The notes beneath the pieces are model-generated. The model saw only the letters and a list, made by a program, of their open reading frames with translations. It was not told the origin of the DNA and made no database searches. Source: Paenibacillus_AB hodogayensis (GTDB lineage Bacteria > Bacillota > Bacilli > Paenibacillales > NBRC-103111). From it: a stretch of DNA of 64,000 nt. Location of the stretch: NCBI RefSeq assembly GCF_039536325.1, contig NZ_BAAAYO010000010.1, forward strand, positions 620,001-684,000, in the 5' to 3' direction. This document shows, in pieces, positions 34,958 through 44,557 of the stretch. The translations under genes were made by a program, and so were the position numbers. Each line of letters opens with the position of its first letter. The stretch's first letter is position 1.

Positions 34958-36071
34958 CAGCCGCCCCCCTTCTCTCCAATTGCCGAACGTATTTATCCAA
35001 TTCCTCGTCAATTTGGCGGGCAACCTTCACCATGCCGTATCGGGCCAGCAATTCGCTTCTCGCCCGCCGGCCTTTTTCGGCCGCCTCCTCGCGCCGCTTG
35101 TAGACCCGCCTCATGATCGTTCTCAGATCGGAAACGGAAGCCTCCGCCCAGCAATGGCCGTTGAAAATCGGATTTTCGTGCGCCTCGATCCGAACGAGCC
35201 GCTCTACCTCGATCAAATACGAATTGCCGGGATGCATAAACTCGGTTTGACCGCTCCAGTTCGTTCCGATCGTCGCCTTCTCCATCAGCATCGCTTCAAA
35301 AAACGGACGCCCCCACCCTTCCCCCCTCGTCGGCAGCACGAAGGCGTCGCAAGTCCGGTACAGGCCGAGCAGCTCTTCTTCGCGAAGCATCTGATCGATC
35401 AAATAAACGGCCGGCAGTTCCACGCCGGTAGCCGTATACCGCTCGATCAGCGAAGTGAGCTTATGGACTGGCTCCGGGTCGCGGACTTTCAGAATAAGAG
35501 CCGCGTCGTCGCGCTGCGAGAACTCGGCATAGTAAGCCTCTAGCAGCAGATCGTAGCCTTTGCGCAGCTGCATGTCGAAGACGGACAGAAACTTGAAGGA
35601 ATGAGCGATCGGCAGCTTCAACTTGTCGCCTTGCGGAACGAACCGGTCGAGATCGAAAAAATTCGGCATCAGGCGCAGCGGAACGGTCACGCCGGAAGTG
35701 ACGAACGTACGCCGGTTAAACTCGCATTGTACCCATACCTCGTCGAATTTGTTCAGCTCCGGTACCCATTCCTCGGGAATACGGTCGGTTTCAAAAGTAG
35801 TACGGACGATGCTGAAGCGGTAATCGGGATTATGCTTGACCTCCGTGCCGACCATGTTGCACAAGTACAAATCGCGGGAGTCCAGCTCGGTTTCCTCGAA
35901 AGCCGCAATCGCGTCGGCCTCCTCGGCCCCTAACACGAGATCGCGGTCCTTTCCGTCTTTCGCGGCTATACGCACCCGGTGTCCCGCTTGATGCAAGAAA
36001 CGCAGCAGCATCCGGTTTCCTTCGGCGAAACCGTGTCCGCTGTAAAACATTCCCTCCAATAAAATATTCAT
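34941..36071 (-). CDS. GT4-type glycosyltransferase
   Basis: 376 aa from ATG 36071, aligned with the start of its paralogue downstream (MNILLEGMFYSGHGFAEGNR). LPTRGEGWGRPFFEAMLM and IGTNWSGQTEFM carry the GT-B donor-site glutamates. Ribosome site weak (GAAGGCGG). First gene of the GT4-GT4-algD unit; no good promoter seen in 36072-36282 on this strand. Probably a cytoplasmic glycan-assembly enzyme. Confidence 0.88.
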   Translation of the reverse strand: MNILLEGMFYSGHGFAEGNRMLLRFLHQAGHRVRIAAKDGKDRDLVLGAEEADAIAAFEETELDSRDLYLCNMVGTEVKHNPDYRFSIVRTTFETDRIPEEWVPELNKFDEVWVQCEFNRRTFVTSGVTVPLRLMPNFFDLDRFVPQGDKLKLPIAHSFKFLSVFDMQLRKGYDLLLEAYYAEFSQRDDAALILKVRDPEPVHKLTSLIERYTATGVELPAVYLIDQMLREEELLGLYRTCDAFVLPTRGEGWGRPFFEAMLMEKATIGTNWSGQTEFMHPGNSYLIEVERLVRIEAHENPIFNGHCWAEASVSDLRTIMRRVYKRREEAAEKGRRARSELLARYGMVKVARQIDEELDKYVRQLERRGAADEHLT

Positions 36072-36210
36072 AAAACGCACCGCCTTCGTACCGTTTCCTT
36101 GCGGAAAGGGGCGTTTTCTTGTTTTATCGTATTTCCGCCAATAGCCCCGCGACACCCGCATATGTCCATCCCCGGCTGCCCTTTTTTGTCCTCGCGTTAC
36201 GAACGCCTTG

Positions 36211-36239
36211 TACACGCTGCCGCCGATCGACATAGAATA
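36211..36239 (+). promoter_or_regulatory. Sigma-K-like promoter of the plus-strand GT61 pair
   Basis: TACA, 16 bases, CATAGAATA. The -10 is exact; the -35 has the AC core. Predicted start about 37 bases before ATG 36283. Confidence 0.6.
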
Positions 36240-36282
36240 GAGAGTGTGGTGCTTGACACGGCGCGAGTCGGGAGGAATGCTT

Positions 36283-37350
36283 ATGCCTGCCGCCCCAGCA
36301 AGGACGGTGAAACAATGGATGGAGGAGACTGCCGGGCTCGCATCCGGCTACTACCGGGAATTTCCCTTCTCTCTACCGCCGCAGCCTCGGCAGCCGAAAG
36401 GGCTCGAAGTCGCCCATCCGGCCTTCGGCCGCTGCCGCTTCCGGCGACTTCCGGTGCCGTTCGCCGCGGCAATCGAAGACGGGGCATTCCGCGGGGAACG
36501 CGGCGTCATTTTCGCGCCGGACGGGACGCTGCTGCAGGACGTCTCCGCGGCGAACGAGATGCGGGCGCTCGGCGTCTGGCCCAGGGCCGAACGGTTGTCC
36601 GGAACGGTCGCCCCGCTTGCTTTCAAATTCGTCAATAACTATTTCCACTGGATGATGGACGTCCTGCCGCGGCTGCTGCCGCTTCGGTTGAGCGGATGGC
36701 CGATCGACCGCTACATCATAAGCCCGCAGGGACCTTATCCGTACGTTGAAACGCTGCGTCTTCTTGGCATTTCCGAGGAAAAGCTCCTGATCGCATACAG
36801 CGGCAGTCATTGGCAGGCCGACAGGCTGGTCGTCGTTCCCAACGTGTCGAGGAAGGAGCTGTACCCGCGTTGGTCGTTCGACTTCCTCCGCGGGGCGTTT
36901 GCCCGAAGCGTGCCCGAGGGGCAGCCGGACGGACCTTCGTATGTGTACATTAGCCGGGCCGGCGCCCTCAAGCGGAAGATAGTGAACGAAGAAGAGGTCG
37001 CCTCCCTGCTGAAGCGGCACGGCTTTCACATCGCGCAGCTGGAGGGCATGCCGCTAACGGAGCAGATCGGGTTGTTCCGCTCGGCGCATACGATTGTCGC
37101 CCCCCATGGAGCAGGCTTGACGAATCTGCTCTTCTCGCCGCAGGGCGTCCGGTTGATCGAGCTATTCTCGCCCAACTACGTCAAGCCGTATTATTGGGTG
37201 CTGAGCAGCTACCTCGACGCCGACTACTATTGCCTGATCGGAGAGTCGTCCGGCTTGCCTGATCCGGAGCGCCCCCCCGATCGCCGCGACGATATCGTCG
37301 TGGATGTCGGCAAGCTGACACGACTGCTGCACAAGGCGGGAATCCGGTAA
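36283..37350 (+). CDS. GT61 family glycosyltransferase (DUF563)
   Basis: 355 aa. ATG 36283 is chosen because GGAGG is 7 bases upstream; ATG 36277 is too close. FVNNYFHWMMDVLPRLLPL near 108-126, YVYISRAGALKRKIVNEEE near 220-238, IVAPHGAGLTNLLFSPQG near 269-286. First of a two-gene plus-strand operon; divergent from the GT4 genes. Confidence 0.9.
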   Translation: MPAAPARTVKQWMEETAGLASGYYREFPFSLPPQPRQPKGLEVAHPAFGRCRFRRLPVPFAAAIEDGAFRGERGVIFAPDGTLLQDVSAANEMRALGVWPRAERLSGTVAPLAFKFVNNYFHWMMDVLPRLLPLRLSGWPIDRYIISPQGPYPYVETLRLLGISEEKLLIAYSGSHWQADRLVVVPNVSRKELYPRWSFDFLRGAFARSVPEGQPDGPSYVYISRAGALKRKIVNEEEVASLLKRHGFHIAQLEGMPLTEQIGLFRSAHTIVAPHGAGLTNLLFSPQGVRLIELFSPNYVKPYYWVLSSYLDADYYCLIGESSGLPDPERPPDRRDDIVVDVGKLTRLLHKAGIR

Positions 37351-37391
37351 CGGCCGGCTATCGAAAACCCGAATGACAATGGAGGTGACTT

Positions 37392-38513
37392 ATGACCGAA
37401 TGCGAAGAATACGCTCCATGGAACGGAGCTTACCGGTCTGCGCGCGAATGGCTGGCCACCACGGGACTGAATCCGCACGATTGGGTGAAGCAGGTGCCGA
37501 TCGGCGGGCAACAGCCGATCGCGCTCGCGCCCCCGATCGGCCTCGAGCAGCCGCTGCATTGGCGGCTCGAGCAGATGGGCGGCGTTTTTGGCGCAAACAA
37601 CGAACAGACGGTCACCATTGTGCCGGAGGGCCAAGTATGCGGCCTTTATGCGGATATCGTGACTCCGGACGGCAAGCTTATTCTCGGCTATGGCCGGCAG
37701 ACGACCGATTCCGGCGGATTGCCCGAGTCGCCCTGGAGCAGCGGCAGACCGCCTCTGCAGCGGACGGACGATACCGTCGCGGTTATCGCGGACAAAACGA
37801 GCGGCGCTTATTTTCATTGGTTGCTGGACGTCCTGCCCCGCATTCATATTCTCCGACAATGCGGGATCGAGCCGGACCGGTACGTCATTTACGGCAAACG
37901 CAATGCGGACTTTCAATATGCCGCTTTGGCGGCGCTCGGCATTCCGGAACGGAAGGTCGTCACAAGCGGCCCGCAGCTTTTTATGCAAGCCCGCAGGCTT
38001 GTCACCCCAAAGCTGACGAGAAAATTGCGCCCGCGCTGGGTTTACGAGTTTTTGCGTCGCGACCTGATGACCGCCCGCGGCATCGTACCGCTCCCTACGA
38101 AGAAGCGGCTGTATATAAGCCGGGCCAATACCGGCAAGAGAAGGGTACTGAACGAGGCCGAGCTGCTCCCCGTTCTGAAACGGTTCGGCTTCGACGTCGT
38201 AACCCCCGAGCACCTGCCGCTGGACCGGCAGATCGAGCTGTTCGCCTCGGCCGAGGTGATCGCCGGTCCGCATGGGTCCGGCCTGACCAATATGGTGTTC
38301 AGTCCGCCGGGGACGACCGTCGTCGAGCTGTTTTCCCCGCTTTTTGTCCATACGTTTTTCCCGATCTTGAGCGGGGCGCTCGGACACCGCCATTATTATG
38401 AAGTCGGAGAAGGCGAAAGGCCGCCGGCGGGTGTCGTTCCTGCCAACGGCAGGCCCGACATGACGATAAGCCCGAAACGGCTGGAGCGGCTGCTGCGGCT
38501 CGCCGGCCTGTAG
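37392..38513 (+). CDS. GT61 family glycosyltransferase (DUF563)
   Basis: 373 aa. GGAGGTGA 5 bases before ATG 37392. YFHWLLDVLPRIHIL near 139-153, RLYISRANTGKRRVLNEAE near 238-256, IAGPHGSGLTNMVFSPPGT near 290-308. Fourth GT61 in 9 kb. Ends 105 bases before a bidirectional terminator. Confidence 0.9.
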   Translation: MTECEEYAPWNGAYRSAREWLATTGLNPHDWVKQVPIGGQQPIALAPPIGLEQPLHWRLEQMGGVFGANNEQTVTIVPEGQVCGLYADIVTPDGKLILGYGRQTTDSGGLPESPWSSGRPPLQRTDDTVAVIADKTSGAYFHWLLDVLPRIHILRQCGIEPDRYVIYGKRNADFQYAALAALGIPERKVVTSGPQLFMQARRLVTPKLTRKLRPRWVYEFLRRDLMTARGIVPLPTKKRLYISRANTGKRRVLNEAELLPVLKRFGFDVVTPEHLPLDRQIELFASAEVIAGPHGSGLTNMVFSPPGTTVVELFSPLFVHTFFPILSGALGHRHYYEVGEGERPPAGVVPANGRPDMTISPKRLERLLRLAGL

Positions 38514-38617
38514 AGCGGCGGCGAGCCGTGGCATACGGCCGTTCCTCCTGCGGATCGGGCAGTACGCCTCTTCCAAGTCCCGTTTCAGGCAAGCTCGCGG
38601 GACTCCCTTTCTCGCAA

Positions 38618-38650
38618 CAAAAAATCCGGCTGCCTGGGCCGGATTTTATT
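38618..38650. terminator. Bidirectional terminator
   Basis: AAAATCCGGC at 38621-38630 pairs with GCCGGATTTT at 38638-38647, A/T runs on both sides. Separates the plus GT61 pair from the minus ugd operon. Confidence 0.9.
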
Positions 38651-38660
38651 GTATTTGGCA

Positions 38661-39989
38661 TTATACGCCGAGCCCCTCGTACTCCATCCCGCAGGCGAAG
38701 AGCCGTTCGCGGTTCAAAACATTGCGCGTGTCCAGCACGTACGGCCTGCGCATCGTCCCGGCCATCTCCTCCCAGTTCAATAGGTGGTATTCGTCCCAAT
38801 GGGTCAGCAGCACGACAGCGTCCGCCCGCCCGGCGACCTCCTCGCCCCGGCTGCAGTAACGGACCGGCAAATGGCCGTTCAACCGCTTGAACGACTCCGC
38901 TCCCTTCGGATCGTGAACCGCAACGTCGGCTCCCAGCTCGATCAGACGGGCGACAATATAGGACGCCTGCGTTTGACGGGCATCGTCCGTATTCGGCTTG
39001 AACGTCAGCCCGAGAATGCCGATCCGTTTGCCGTTCATCGATTTCAGCTTGCGGCGCAGCTTATCCAGACAAAAGTCATGCATTGCTTCGTTGGATTGGA
39101 TGGCCGCGCTGACGAGCGACAGCTCGCTTCCGTATTTGCGGCTCGTCGCCAGCAGCTCCGCCGTATCCTTCGGAAAGCAGCTTCCGCTCCAGCCGCTCGA
39201 GATTTGCAAAAACTTGGCGCCGATGCGCGAATCCAGTCCCATCCCCTTCGCCACATCCAGCGCGTTCGCTCCAAGCGCTTCGCACAACCGGGCTATTTCG
39301 TTCACGTAGCTGATTTTGACGGACAAAAATGCATTGGACGCGTACTTGATCAGCTCAGCGCTCTTGGCGTCGGTCTCGAAATATTCGCCTGGCAAGCGCG
39401 TGCCCGTCCGTTCCAAAAGGGGCCGGTATAGCTCCCGGAGCGCCGCTTTGGCCGCCGGATTGGAGGCGCCCACGACGATCCGGTCCGGGAAGTACACATC
39501 CTCCAGCGCGTAGCCCTCCCGCAAAAACTCCGGATTGCTGGCTACGGCAAAATGCTCGTTCTCGCGTAGGCCTGACGCCGCTTCGATAATCGCCGCGACC
39601 GCATCCGCCGTGCCAACCGGTACGGTCGACTTATTGACGACGACGGTAAACGATTGCCTGCTCATATGCCGGCCGATAGCTGCGGCAGCCGCCTTGACAT
39701 AGCTCAAATCCGCCTGGCCGGACGGACCGGTCGGCGTACCTACCGCGATCATGACGACCTCGGCCTCCCCGATGCCGTCGAACGAGGCGGAGGCGGCAAG
39801 CGTACCTTTCCGCACGGTCCGTTCAATCAGTTCCTCCAGGCCGGGCTCGAAAATCGGGCTGCGGCCTGCATGGATCAGGTCGGTCTTCGCGGTATCGATG
39901 TCGACGATGAGCGTCTCGTGTCCGGCATCCGCCAATGCCGCTCCCGTCACGCTCCCTACATAGCCTGCTCCGATCACCGCAACCTTCAT
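38661..39989 (-). CDS. ugd: UDP-glucose 6-dehydrogenase
   Basis: 442 aa. ATG 39989 with GGAGGAGG upstream and ATGA overlap with the decarboxylase gene. NAD motif GAGYVGSVTG at 7-16; NKSTVPVGT near 122-130; SNPEFLREG near 155; catalytic Cys271 in GSCFPKD; GLTFKPNTDDAR near 321. UDP-glucose plus 2 NAD+ gives UDP-glucuronate. The coupled gene upstream would convert this to UDP-xylose. Confidence 0.88.
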   Translation of the reverse strand: MKVAVIGAGYVGSVTGAALADAGHETLIVDIDTAKTDLIHAGRSPIFEPGLEELIERTVRKGTLAASASFDGIGEAEVVMIAVGTPTGPSGQADLSYVKAAAAAIGRHMSRQSFTVVVNKSTVPVGTADAVAAIIEAASGLRENEHFAVASNPEFLREGYALEDVYFPDRIVVGASNPAAKAALRELYRPLLERTGTRLPGEYFETDAKSAELIKYASNAFLSVKISYVNEIARLCEALGANALDVAKGMGLDSRIGAKFLQISSGWSGSCFPKDTAELLATSRKYGSELSLVSAAIQSNEAMHDFCLDKLRRKLKSMNGKRIGILGLTFKPNTDDARQTQASYIVARLIELGADVAVHDPKGAESFKRLNGHLPVRYCSRGEEVAGRADAVVLLTHWDEYHLLNWEEMAGTMRRPYVLDTRNVLNRERLFACGMEYEGLGV

Positions 39990-40951
39990 GGCCCTCCTCC
40001 TTCCCGACGTCCGCGATATACCTCGATCGTACGCATCAACCCTTCCTCCAGCGCAATGTCGGGCTTCCAGCCGAGCAGAGATTGCGCCTTGGCGATATCC
40101 GGCCGGCGCACCTTCGGATCGTCCTGCGGCAGCGGCATAAACCGGATACCGCTCGTCGAGCCGCTCAATCGGATGACCGTATGGGCAAGCTCCAGTATCG
40201 TATGCTCGACCGGGTTGCCGATGTTGATAATCTGACCGTTTGCCGCCGGATTCTCCATCATGAGGCGCAGCCCGCGAACCGTATCGTCCACATAGCAAAA
40301 CGAACGGGTCTGGCTGCCGTCGCCGTACACGGTCAAATCGTCGCCCGCAAGCGCCTGGCCCACAAAGTTGGAGATGACCCTTCCGTCGTCGTTGCGCAGC
40401 GCAGCCGAATACGTATTGAATAACCGGGCGACCTTGACCGCCACCCCGAACCGTTGACCATATTCGTAGCAATACACCTCGCCAAGCCGCTTCGCTTCGT
40501 CATAGCAGGCGCGCGGCCCCCATGTGGTCACGTTGCCCCGGTATTCTTCGTTCTGGGGATGCTCCAGCGGATCTCCGTACGCTTCGCTCGTGCTCGTATA
40601 CACGAGCTTCGCCCCAGTGCGGCGAGCCAGCTCAAGCAGCGTCCGGGTTCCTGTCGTATTGACCTCGATCGTCTCGAACGGAAGCGCCTGATAGAAGCGC
40701 GGGGAGGCCGGCGAAGCCAGATGGTAAATGTCCGTCACGCCAACCAGCTCCGGCAGCGCCAGCAGCCCGGCGTCTGCGGCGTCGTACGCGACGAACGTAA
40801 AGCCCTCGTCCCCGGCAAATGGCCGCAGCCGTTGCTCCGTTCCGCTGCTCATATTGTCGATGGCGACGACCGTCTGGCCCTCGGCGCGCAGGCGGGCGGC
40901 CAGTTGCGAGCCGAGAAAACCGGCTGCTCCGGTAATAAGCGCCTTGCTCAT
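39986..40951 (-). CDS. UDP-glucuronate decarboxylase-like NAD-dependent SDR
   Basis: 321 aa. TGAAGFLGSQLA at 7-18 (NAD site); HLASPASPRFYQ near 77-88 and the ACYDEAKRLGEVYCYEYG segment near 148-165 (catalytic YxxxK) are the signatures of UDP-xylose synthase (UXS). Position between ugd and a glycosyltransferase, all coupled by ATGA overlaps, supports UDP-xylose supply. Another 4,6-dehydratase-like SDR activity is possible but less likely. Confidence 0.78.
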   Translation of the reverse strand: MSKALITGAAGFLGSQLAARLRAEGQTVVAIDNMSSGTEQRLRPFAGDEGFTFVAYDAADAGLLALPELVGVTDIYHLASPASPRFYQALPFETIEVNTTGTRTLLELARRTGAKLVYTSTSEAYGDPLEHPQNEEYRGNVTTWGPRACYDEAKRLGEVYCYEYGQRFGVAVKVARLFNTYSAALRNDDGRVISNFVGQALAGDDLTVYGDGSQTRSFCYVDDTVRGLRLMMENPAANGQIINIGNPVEHTILELAHTVIRLSGSTSGIRFMPLPQDDPKVRRPDIAKAQSLLGWKPDIALEEGLMRTIEVYRGRREGGGP

Positions 40952-42768
40952 GACGTTTCCCCCTCTTTAGGATGCGAATGCCCCGCTCCCTCCGCCAGCT
41001 CGACCAGCAGCCAAGGCTGACGCATGGCGGATACCGCTGTGGCGTACACGCCGTAATTGCCAACCGCCCCGCTCTGCCAGCCGCGCGCCAGCGTCGTGCA
41101 ATCCCATTGCAGCACGGCAGTCCCCTTCGAAGCCCGGCGCGTTTGGCTGTGCATCGGCTTCGGGCGGACGCGGGGCAGTCGGCGCAGCTTGCCCGCCGAA
41201 TTCCAAGACGCGCTGATCCGATGAACGCGCAGCTTCCTGCCTCGGACCGGGATATGCATGACCGCGGAGCGAATGGATGCGTTCGGCGGCAAACCGGTCA
41301 AATCGAACGAAAAAAAGCACTTTACCGCCCGCCCCTTGCGTACGCGGCGATATTTGCTCGGGGCGAGCTGCAAATCCGTGCGGCCCAGCACTGGAGAGAC
41401 GGACGCGGCCGCAGACAAAGCTGTCGAAGCGCCGTTGCCCGGCTGCCGTGCGGTCGGGAGCACAACCGTTTCCTCCGCGTCGTACTCCCCTTCCGGGTCC
41501 TCTTCCTCGCTGCCGCAGCCGACTCCCCGGATTTCCCCGTTCAGCCGTTTCATATACTTGGCGGCGGAATGATTGGCGCTCATATAAGCGCGCGCCTGCC
41601 TGCGCATCCGGTTGCGCAGCTGCCCGTTGCGCACCAGCTCGAGCATCGCGGCCAGCAGTTCCTTCTCTTCGTCGGGTTCCGGCCTCATTTTGTAGACGCA
41701 ATCGTCCGGCAGACGCTGATGGGCCGGAACCGCGCTCACGATTGCCGCTTTTCCGTAAGCCATTGCGTCCAGCAGCTCGTCTCCCGGAGCTTTGCCCGAG
41801 TAGGAGCCGATACCGAGACAAATGTCGGAGCGGCTCATCCGGCTGGCATACGCTTCCGGCTCAAGCCGGCCAGGCAGTTCCAGACGCTCGGTCATATCGT
41901 AGGCGCAAGCGATGCCGCGCAGCCGTTTCCCGTATTCCGCTCCATAAGCTCCTGCCGCCCACAGCCGCACGTTCCAGCCCATAGCCACCAGTTGGGCCAT
42001 GCAGGCAATCGCTTGCTCCAGCCGCGAGAACGGCTTGACTCCGCCGAGACAAGCAAAGACGATTTCCGGCTTGCTGAGAGCGGTGACCATGATGGGCAGC
42101 TTGCGCGGAACCGGGTACACGGCTACCCGCCCGAGCCCATTCATCCGCAAGTAACGGGCCACTCCTACCTCGTGGACGATCACGCTGTCCGCTTGCTTCA
42201 GCAGGTCGAGTATCTCCTGCCCGACAGGCTGCCCCCCTTCTTGCAAAGCCCCCAACGAAATGGAGTCGCACGTCTCCAGCACGACAATGCCCGGCCGGCG
42301 GACGAACCATTCGCGCAGCGGCAGCAGCTGCCCCGGATGTTCCAGCATATAAATAAGCCTGTCATAGCGACCGGCCCGCTCCATAAACGATTCCGCAGCG
42401 GGACGGCCAAGCCGTCCGTTCTCCTCTTCCGGTATAACGGTCCCTTTCCCGGCTTCGAACAAGTCGCAATCGTACGACTCGGCCAGCAGCGGCAGCAGGA
42501 GACGGGCGATTCCGATCGAATCGCTCCCGGCCCATTGTGGCGAGATAGCGGCAACAACCGCTAGGCGAAGCCGTCTCGGCTCTGCCGGCTCCTGCTTTTC
42601 CAACAGCTTCGGCTCTGCCGGTTTCGCGTCCGGCGCCTGCGGTCCCGCCGTCTCCCGCTCCGGCGGCTGCGCTTTTGCCGGCCTCGGCGTTCCCGCTTGA
42701 ATCGATACCGGCTCCGTCGCTTCTGACCGAGTCGGCTTTTGATCCGCGGCATACCGCTCGATATTCAT
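40948..42768 (-). CDS. Glycosyltransferase fused to a C-terminal DNRLRE-type surface domain
   Basis: 606 aa. ATG 42768 with AGGTGG upstream. Residues 1-85 are Pro/Ala/Glu/Lys-rich and low complexity. Residues about 85-410 form a GT4-like GT-B protein (GIARLLLPLLAESYDCDLFEAGKG; KPEIVFACLGGVKPFSRLEQAI; ICLGIGSYSGKAPGDELLDAMAYGK with donor-site acid). Residues about 430-595 form a beta domain (FFSFDLTGLPPNASIRSAVM; VLQWDCTTLARGWQSG; NYGVYATA) matching the DNRLRE domain of secreted surface proteins. There is no signal peptide. First gene of the operon leading to UXS and ugd. Confidence 0.78.
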   Translation of the reverse strand: MNIERYAADQKPTRSEATEPVSIQAGTPRPAKAQPPERETAGPQAPDAKPAEPKLLEKQEPAEPRRLRLAVVAAISPQWAGSDSIGIARLLLPLLAESYDCDLFEAGKGTVIPEEENGRLGRPAAESFMERAGRYDRLIYMLEHPGQLLPLREWFVRRPGIVVLETCDSISLGALQEGGQPVGQEILDLLKQADSVIVHEVGVARYLRMNGLGRVAVYPVPRKLPIMVTALSKPEIVFACLGGVKPFSRLEQAIACMAQLVAMGWNVRLWAAGAYGAEYGKRLRGIACAYDMTERLELPGRLEPEAYASRMSRSDICLGIGSYSGKAPGDELLDAMAYGKAAIVSAVPAHQRLPDDCVYKMRPEPDEEKELLAAMLELVRNGQLRNRMRRQARAYMSANHSAAKYMKRLNGEIRGVGCGSEEEDPEGEYDAEETVVLPTARQPGNGASTALSAAASVSPVLGRTDLQLAPSKYRRVRKGRAVKCFFSFDLTGLPPNASIRSAVMHIPVRGRKLRVHRISASWNSAGKLRRLPRVRPKPMHSQTRRASKGTAVLQWDCTTLARGWQSGAVGNYGVYATAVSAMRQPWLLVELAEGAGHSHPKEGETS

Positions 42769-42992
42769 AAATTCACCACCTGTGCAAAGATAGTCCACTC
42801 CTCCATCATATGCGGTCCGGTCGGGAGCACATGGACCGATACCCCGGCGTGACGCAAAATGGGCATTTGTCCGATACATCGCACGGGTCCGCTTCCCCTT
42901 CCGCTATTGCCGGGTTCGTCCGAAGCCAAGCTTGCATACATATATCAGATAAAGCCTTGCATTCCGAATCGAGACCGATAAGGAGGACACGC

Positions 42993-43481
42993 ATGAATAT
43001 TGCCCATAAGCTGCACCGGCTGCTGCAGCTCAACAACGAAGCATTCATCGGCGAGTTGTACCGCAGCCTTCTTGACCGAGAGCCTGATCCTGGCGGAGCG
43101 GCCGGACATGCGCATCAATTGCGGACCGGTACATCGAAATACAGGATCATGACCGGCTTCCTGCTCAGCGACGAGGCGCTCGCCTTATACAGCCGGAGAC
43201 AGCCTGTTTCCGGCGGAGAACACGTATGCGGAGACTTGCAGCGCCTGTTCGCCAAAAAAGACGATTCGTTCGTCGGCGACCTGTTTCGCTACATCCTGCT
43301 GCGCGCCCCCGATACGGCCAGCTACGGCAACTATATCGGCATGCTGCGCAGCGGACAGTCCAGGGCGTCCCTATTTGCCGGTTTTGTCCTGTCTGACGAA
43401 TTTCAGCAATTGATTACGCTGGACAAATACGCTTTTGCCCGCCGCTCGCTCGATCAGCTTATTTTGAGCTTCTATAACTGA
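42993..43481 (+). CDS. DUF4214 domain protein
   Basis: 162 aa. AAGGAGGA 8 bases before ATG 42993. Two copies of a helical unit: FIGELYRSLLDREPDPGG near 18-35 and FVGDLFRYILLRAPDTASYG near 90-109, each followed by a GFLLSDE/GFVLSDEF block. DUF4214 domains often accompany glycosyltransferases and surface proteins; role unknown, perhaps binding. A possible sigma-E -10 (CATACATA, near 42938) lies upstream without a clear -35. Confidence 0.78.
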   Translation: MNIAHKLHRLLQLNNEAFIGELYRSLLDREPDPGGAAGHAHQLRTGTSKYRIMTGFLLSDEALALYSRRQPVSGGEHVCGDLQRLFAKKDDSFVGDLFRYILLRAPDTASYGNYIGMLRSGQSRASLFAGFVLSDEFQQLITLDKYAFARRSLDQLILSFYN

Positions 43482-43523
43482 GCGGCAACGGCGACAACTC
43501 CATAACAAGCGTGGTGGTCCAAT

Positions 43524-44435
43524 ATGGTGGATCTGAAGAAGGAAAAACTGGTGGCGCACCTGCGCGCCAAGTATCCGGAGCTGGCCGCGGAAACGTTCCG
43601 AATCGTCGATTCCGGCCGTCAAAATTTAATTATCGTAGTCGGCGAACGGATCGTTTTCCGCTTCCCGTTAACGTCCGACCTATCCTCGCTGCGGCTGGAG
43701 CAGCGCATCTTGCCGCAATTGGCGGAACGGCTTCCCTTGCCGATTCCTAAGCTGCTGTACAGCTCCGAGCCGGCCGAGCCGGCCGTCTACGTCGGCTATC
43801 CGCTCGTGCCCGGGCAATCGCTGGAGGGCGGGAAGCTGGCTGCACTGGACGAGCGGACGCAGGAAGCGCTGGCCCGGCAAATCGCCGGCTTTCTGACCGC
43901 TTTGCACCTGTTTGACGACGATCCGATCACGCGGGTCGATACCGGTTCGTTTCAAACGTCCTGGAGAAAGAACTGGGGAGGTTATTACCGTTCCTTGGAG
44001 ACGCTTCTGTTCCCGCGAATCGGGCGGCGGGAGCAGCTCTGGATTATGGAGGTCTTCTACCGCTACTTGTACCCGCCCGGCCATTTCGAATTCCGGCCTT
44101 GCCTCATTCACGGCGATTTCAAAAACGATCATATTTTGTACGACCCCGCCGCCGGCAAGCTGACCGGCATTATCGACTTCGGTCAGCTGAAGATGGGCGA
44201 TCCGGCTTATGACTACCACGATCTATGCATCACCTACGGAGAACCGTTCTCGCGCGCTGTGCTGCGTTATTACAAGGGCCCGTCGGATCCGACCTTTCTG
44301 AGCCGCTGCATGACGTTTTACGCCAATCTGCTGAAGTTTAGCTCGATGATGGGGGCGGTCCAGAATAACGACTGGGTCAAATTCAACAATCGGCTGGAAT
44401 GGCTGAAGAAGCAGGCAAAGGATGCGAGAAAGTAA
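43524..44435 (+). CDS. Aminoglycoside phosphotransferase (APH)-family kinase
   Basis: 303 aa. FRFPLTSD near 50-57 lies in the N-lobe; LIHGDFKNDHILYD near 196-209 is the catalytic HGD..N loop; GIIDFGQLKMGDPAYD near 215-230 the metal-binding DFG-equivalent. All catalytic residues present, so it should be active. Substrate unknown: sugars, amino sugars and choline are used in the family. Follows the DUF4214 gene by 42 bases, same operon. Ribosome site weak. Confidence 0.85.
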   Translation: MVDLKKEKLVAHLRAKYPELAAETFRIVDSGRQNLIIVVGERIVFRFPLTSDLSSLRLEQRILPQLAERLPLPIPKLLYSSEPAEPAVYVGYPLVPGQSLEGGKLAALDERTQEALARQIAGFLTALHLFDDDPITRVDTGSFQTSWRKNWGGYYRSLETLLFPRIGRREQLWIMEVFYRYLYPPGHFEFRPCLIHGDFKNDHILYDPAAGKLTGIIDFGQLKMGDPAYDYHDLCITYGEPFSRAVLRYYKGPSDPTFLSRCMTFYANLLKFSSMMGAVQNNDWVKFNNRLEWLKKQAKDARK

Positions 44436-44440
44436 CCGCG

Positions 44441-44484
44441 AACAAGGCATTCCGTTCCTCTTGCGAAGAACGGGATGCCTTGTT
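44441..44484 (+). terminator. Terminator of the DUF4214-APH operon
   Basis: AACAAGGCATTCCGTTC pairs with GAACGGGATGCCTTGTT and is followed by gtttcc. Confidence 0.85.
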
Positions 44485-44513
44485 GTTTCCATTTCTTTGG
44501 AAGGAACGGCCCT

Positions 44514-44557
44514 GAAAAAAAGAAACCGCCCGGAGGTCTAGAACAGACCTTCCGGGC
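44514..44557 (-). terminator. Terminator overlapping the end of the kinase-like gene
   Basis: Minus strand GCCCGGAAGGTCT, loop gttct, AGACCTCCGGGC, then tttcttttttt. The TAG stop of the gene (44538-44540) lies at the loop/stem boundary, so the stem includes the last codons. Confidence 0.88.

Noticed and set aside
36277..36282. ATG at 36277 as the GT61 start
   Set aside because: It directly abuts the GGAGGA site; ATG at 36283 has normal spacing.
37373..38401. 342-codon plus frame overlapping the GT61 gene at 37392
   Set aside because: Arg/Pro-rich translation in the wrong frame; GGAGGTGA and GT61 motifs support the frame beginning at 37392.
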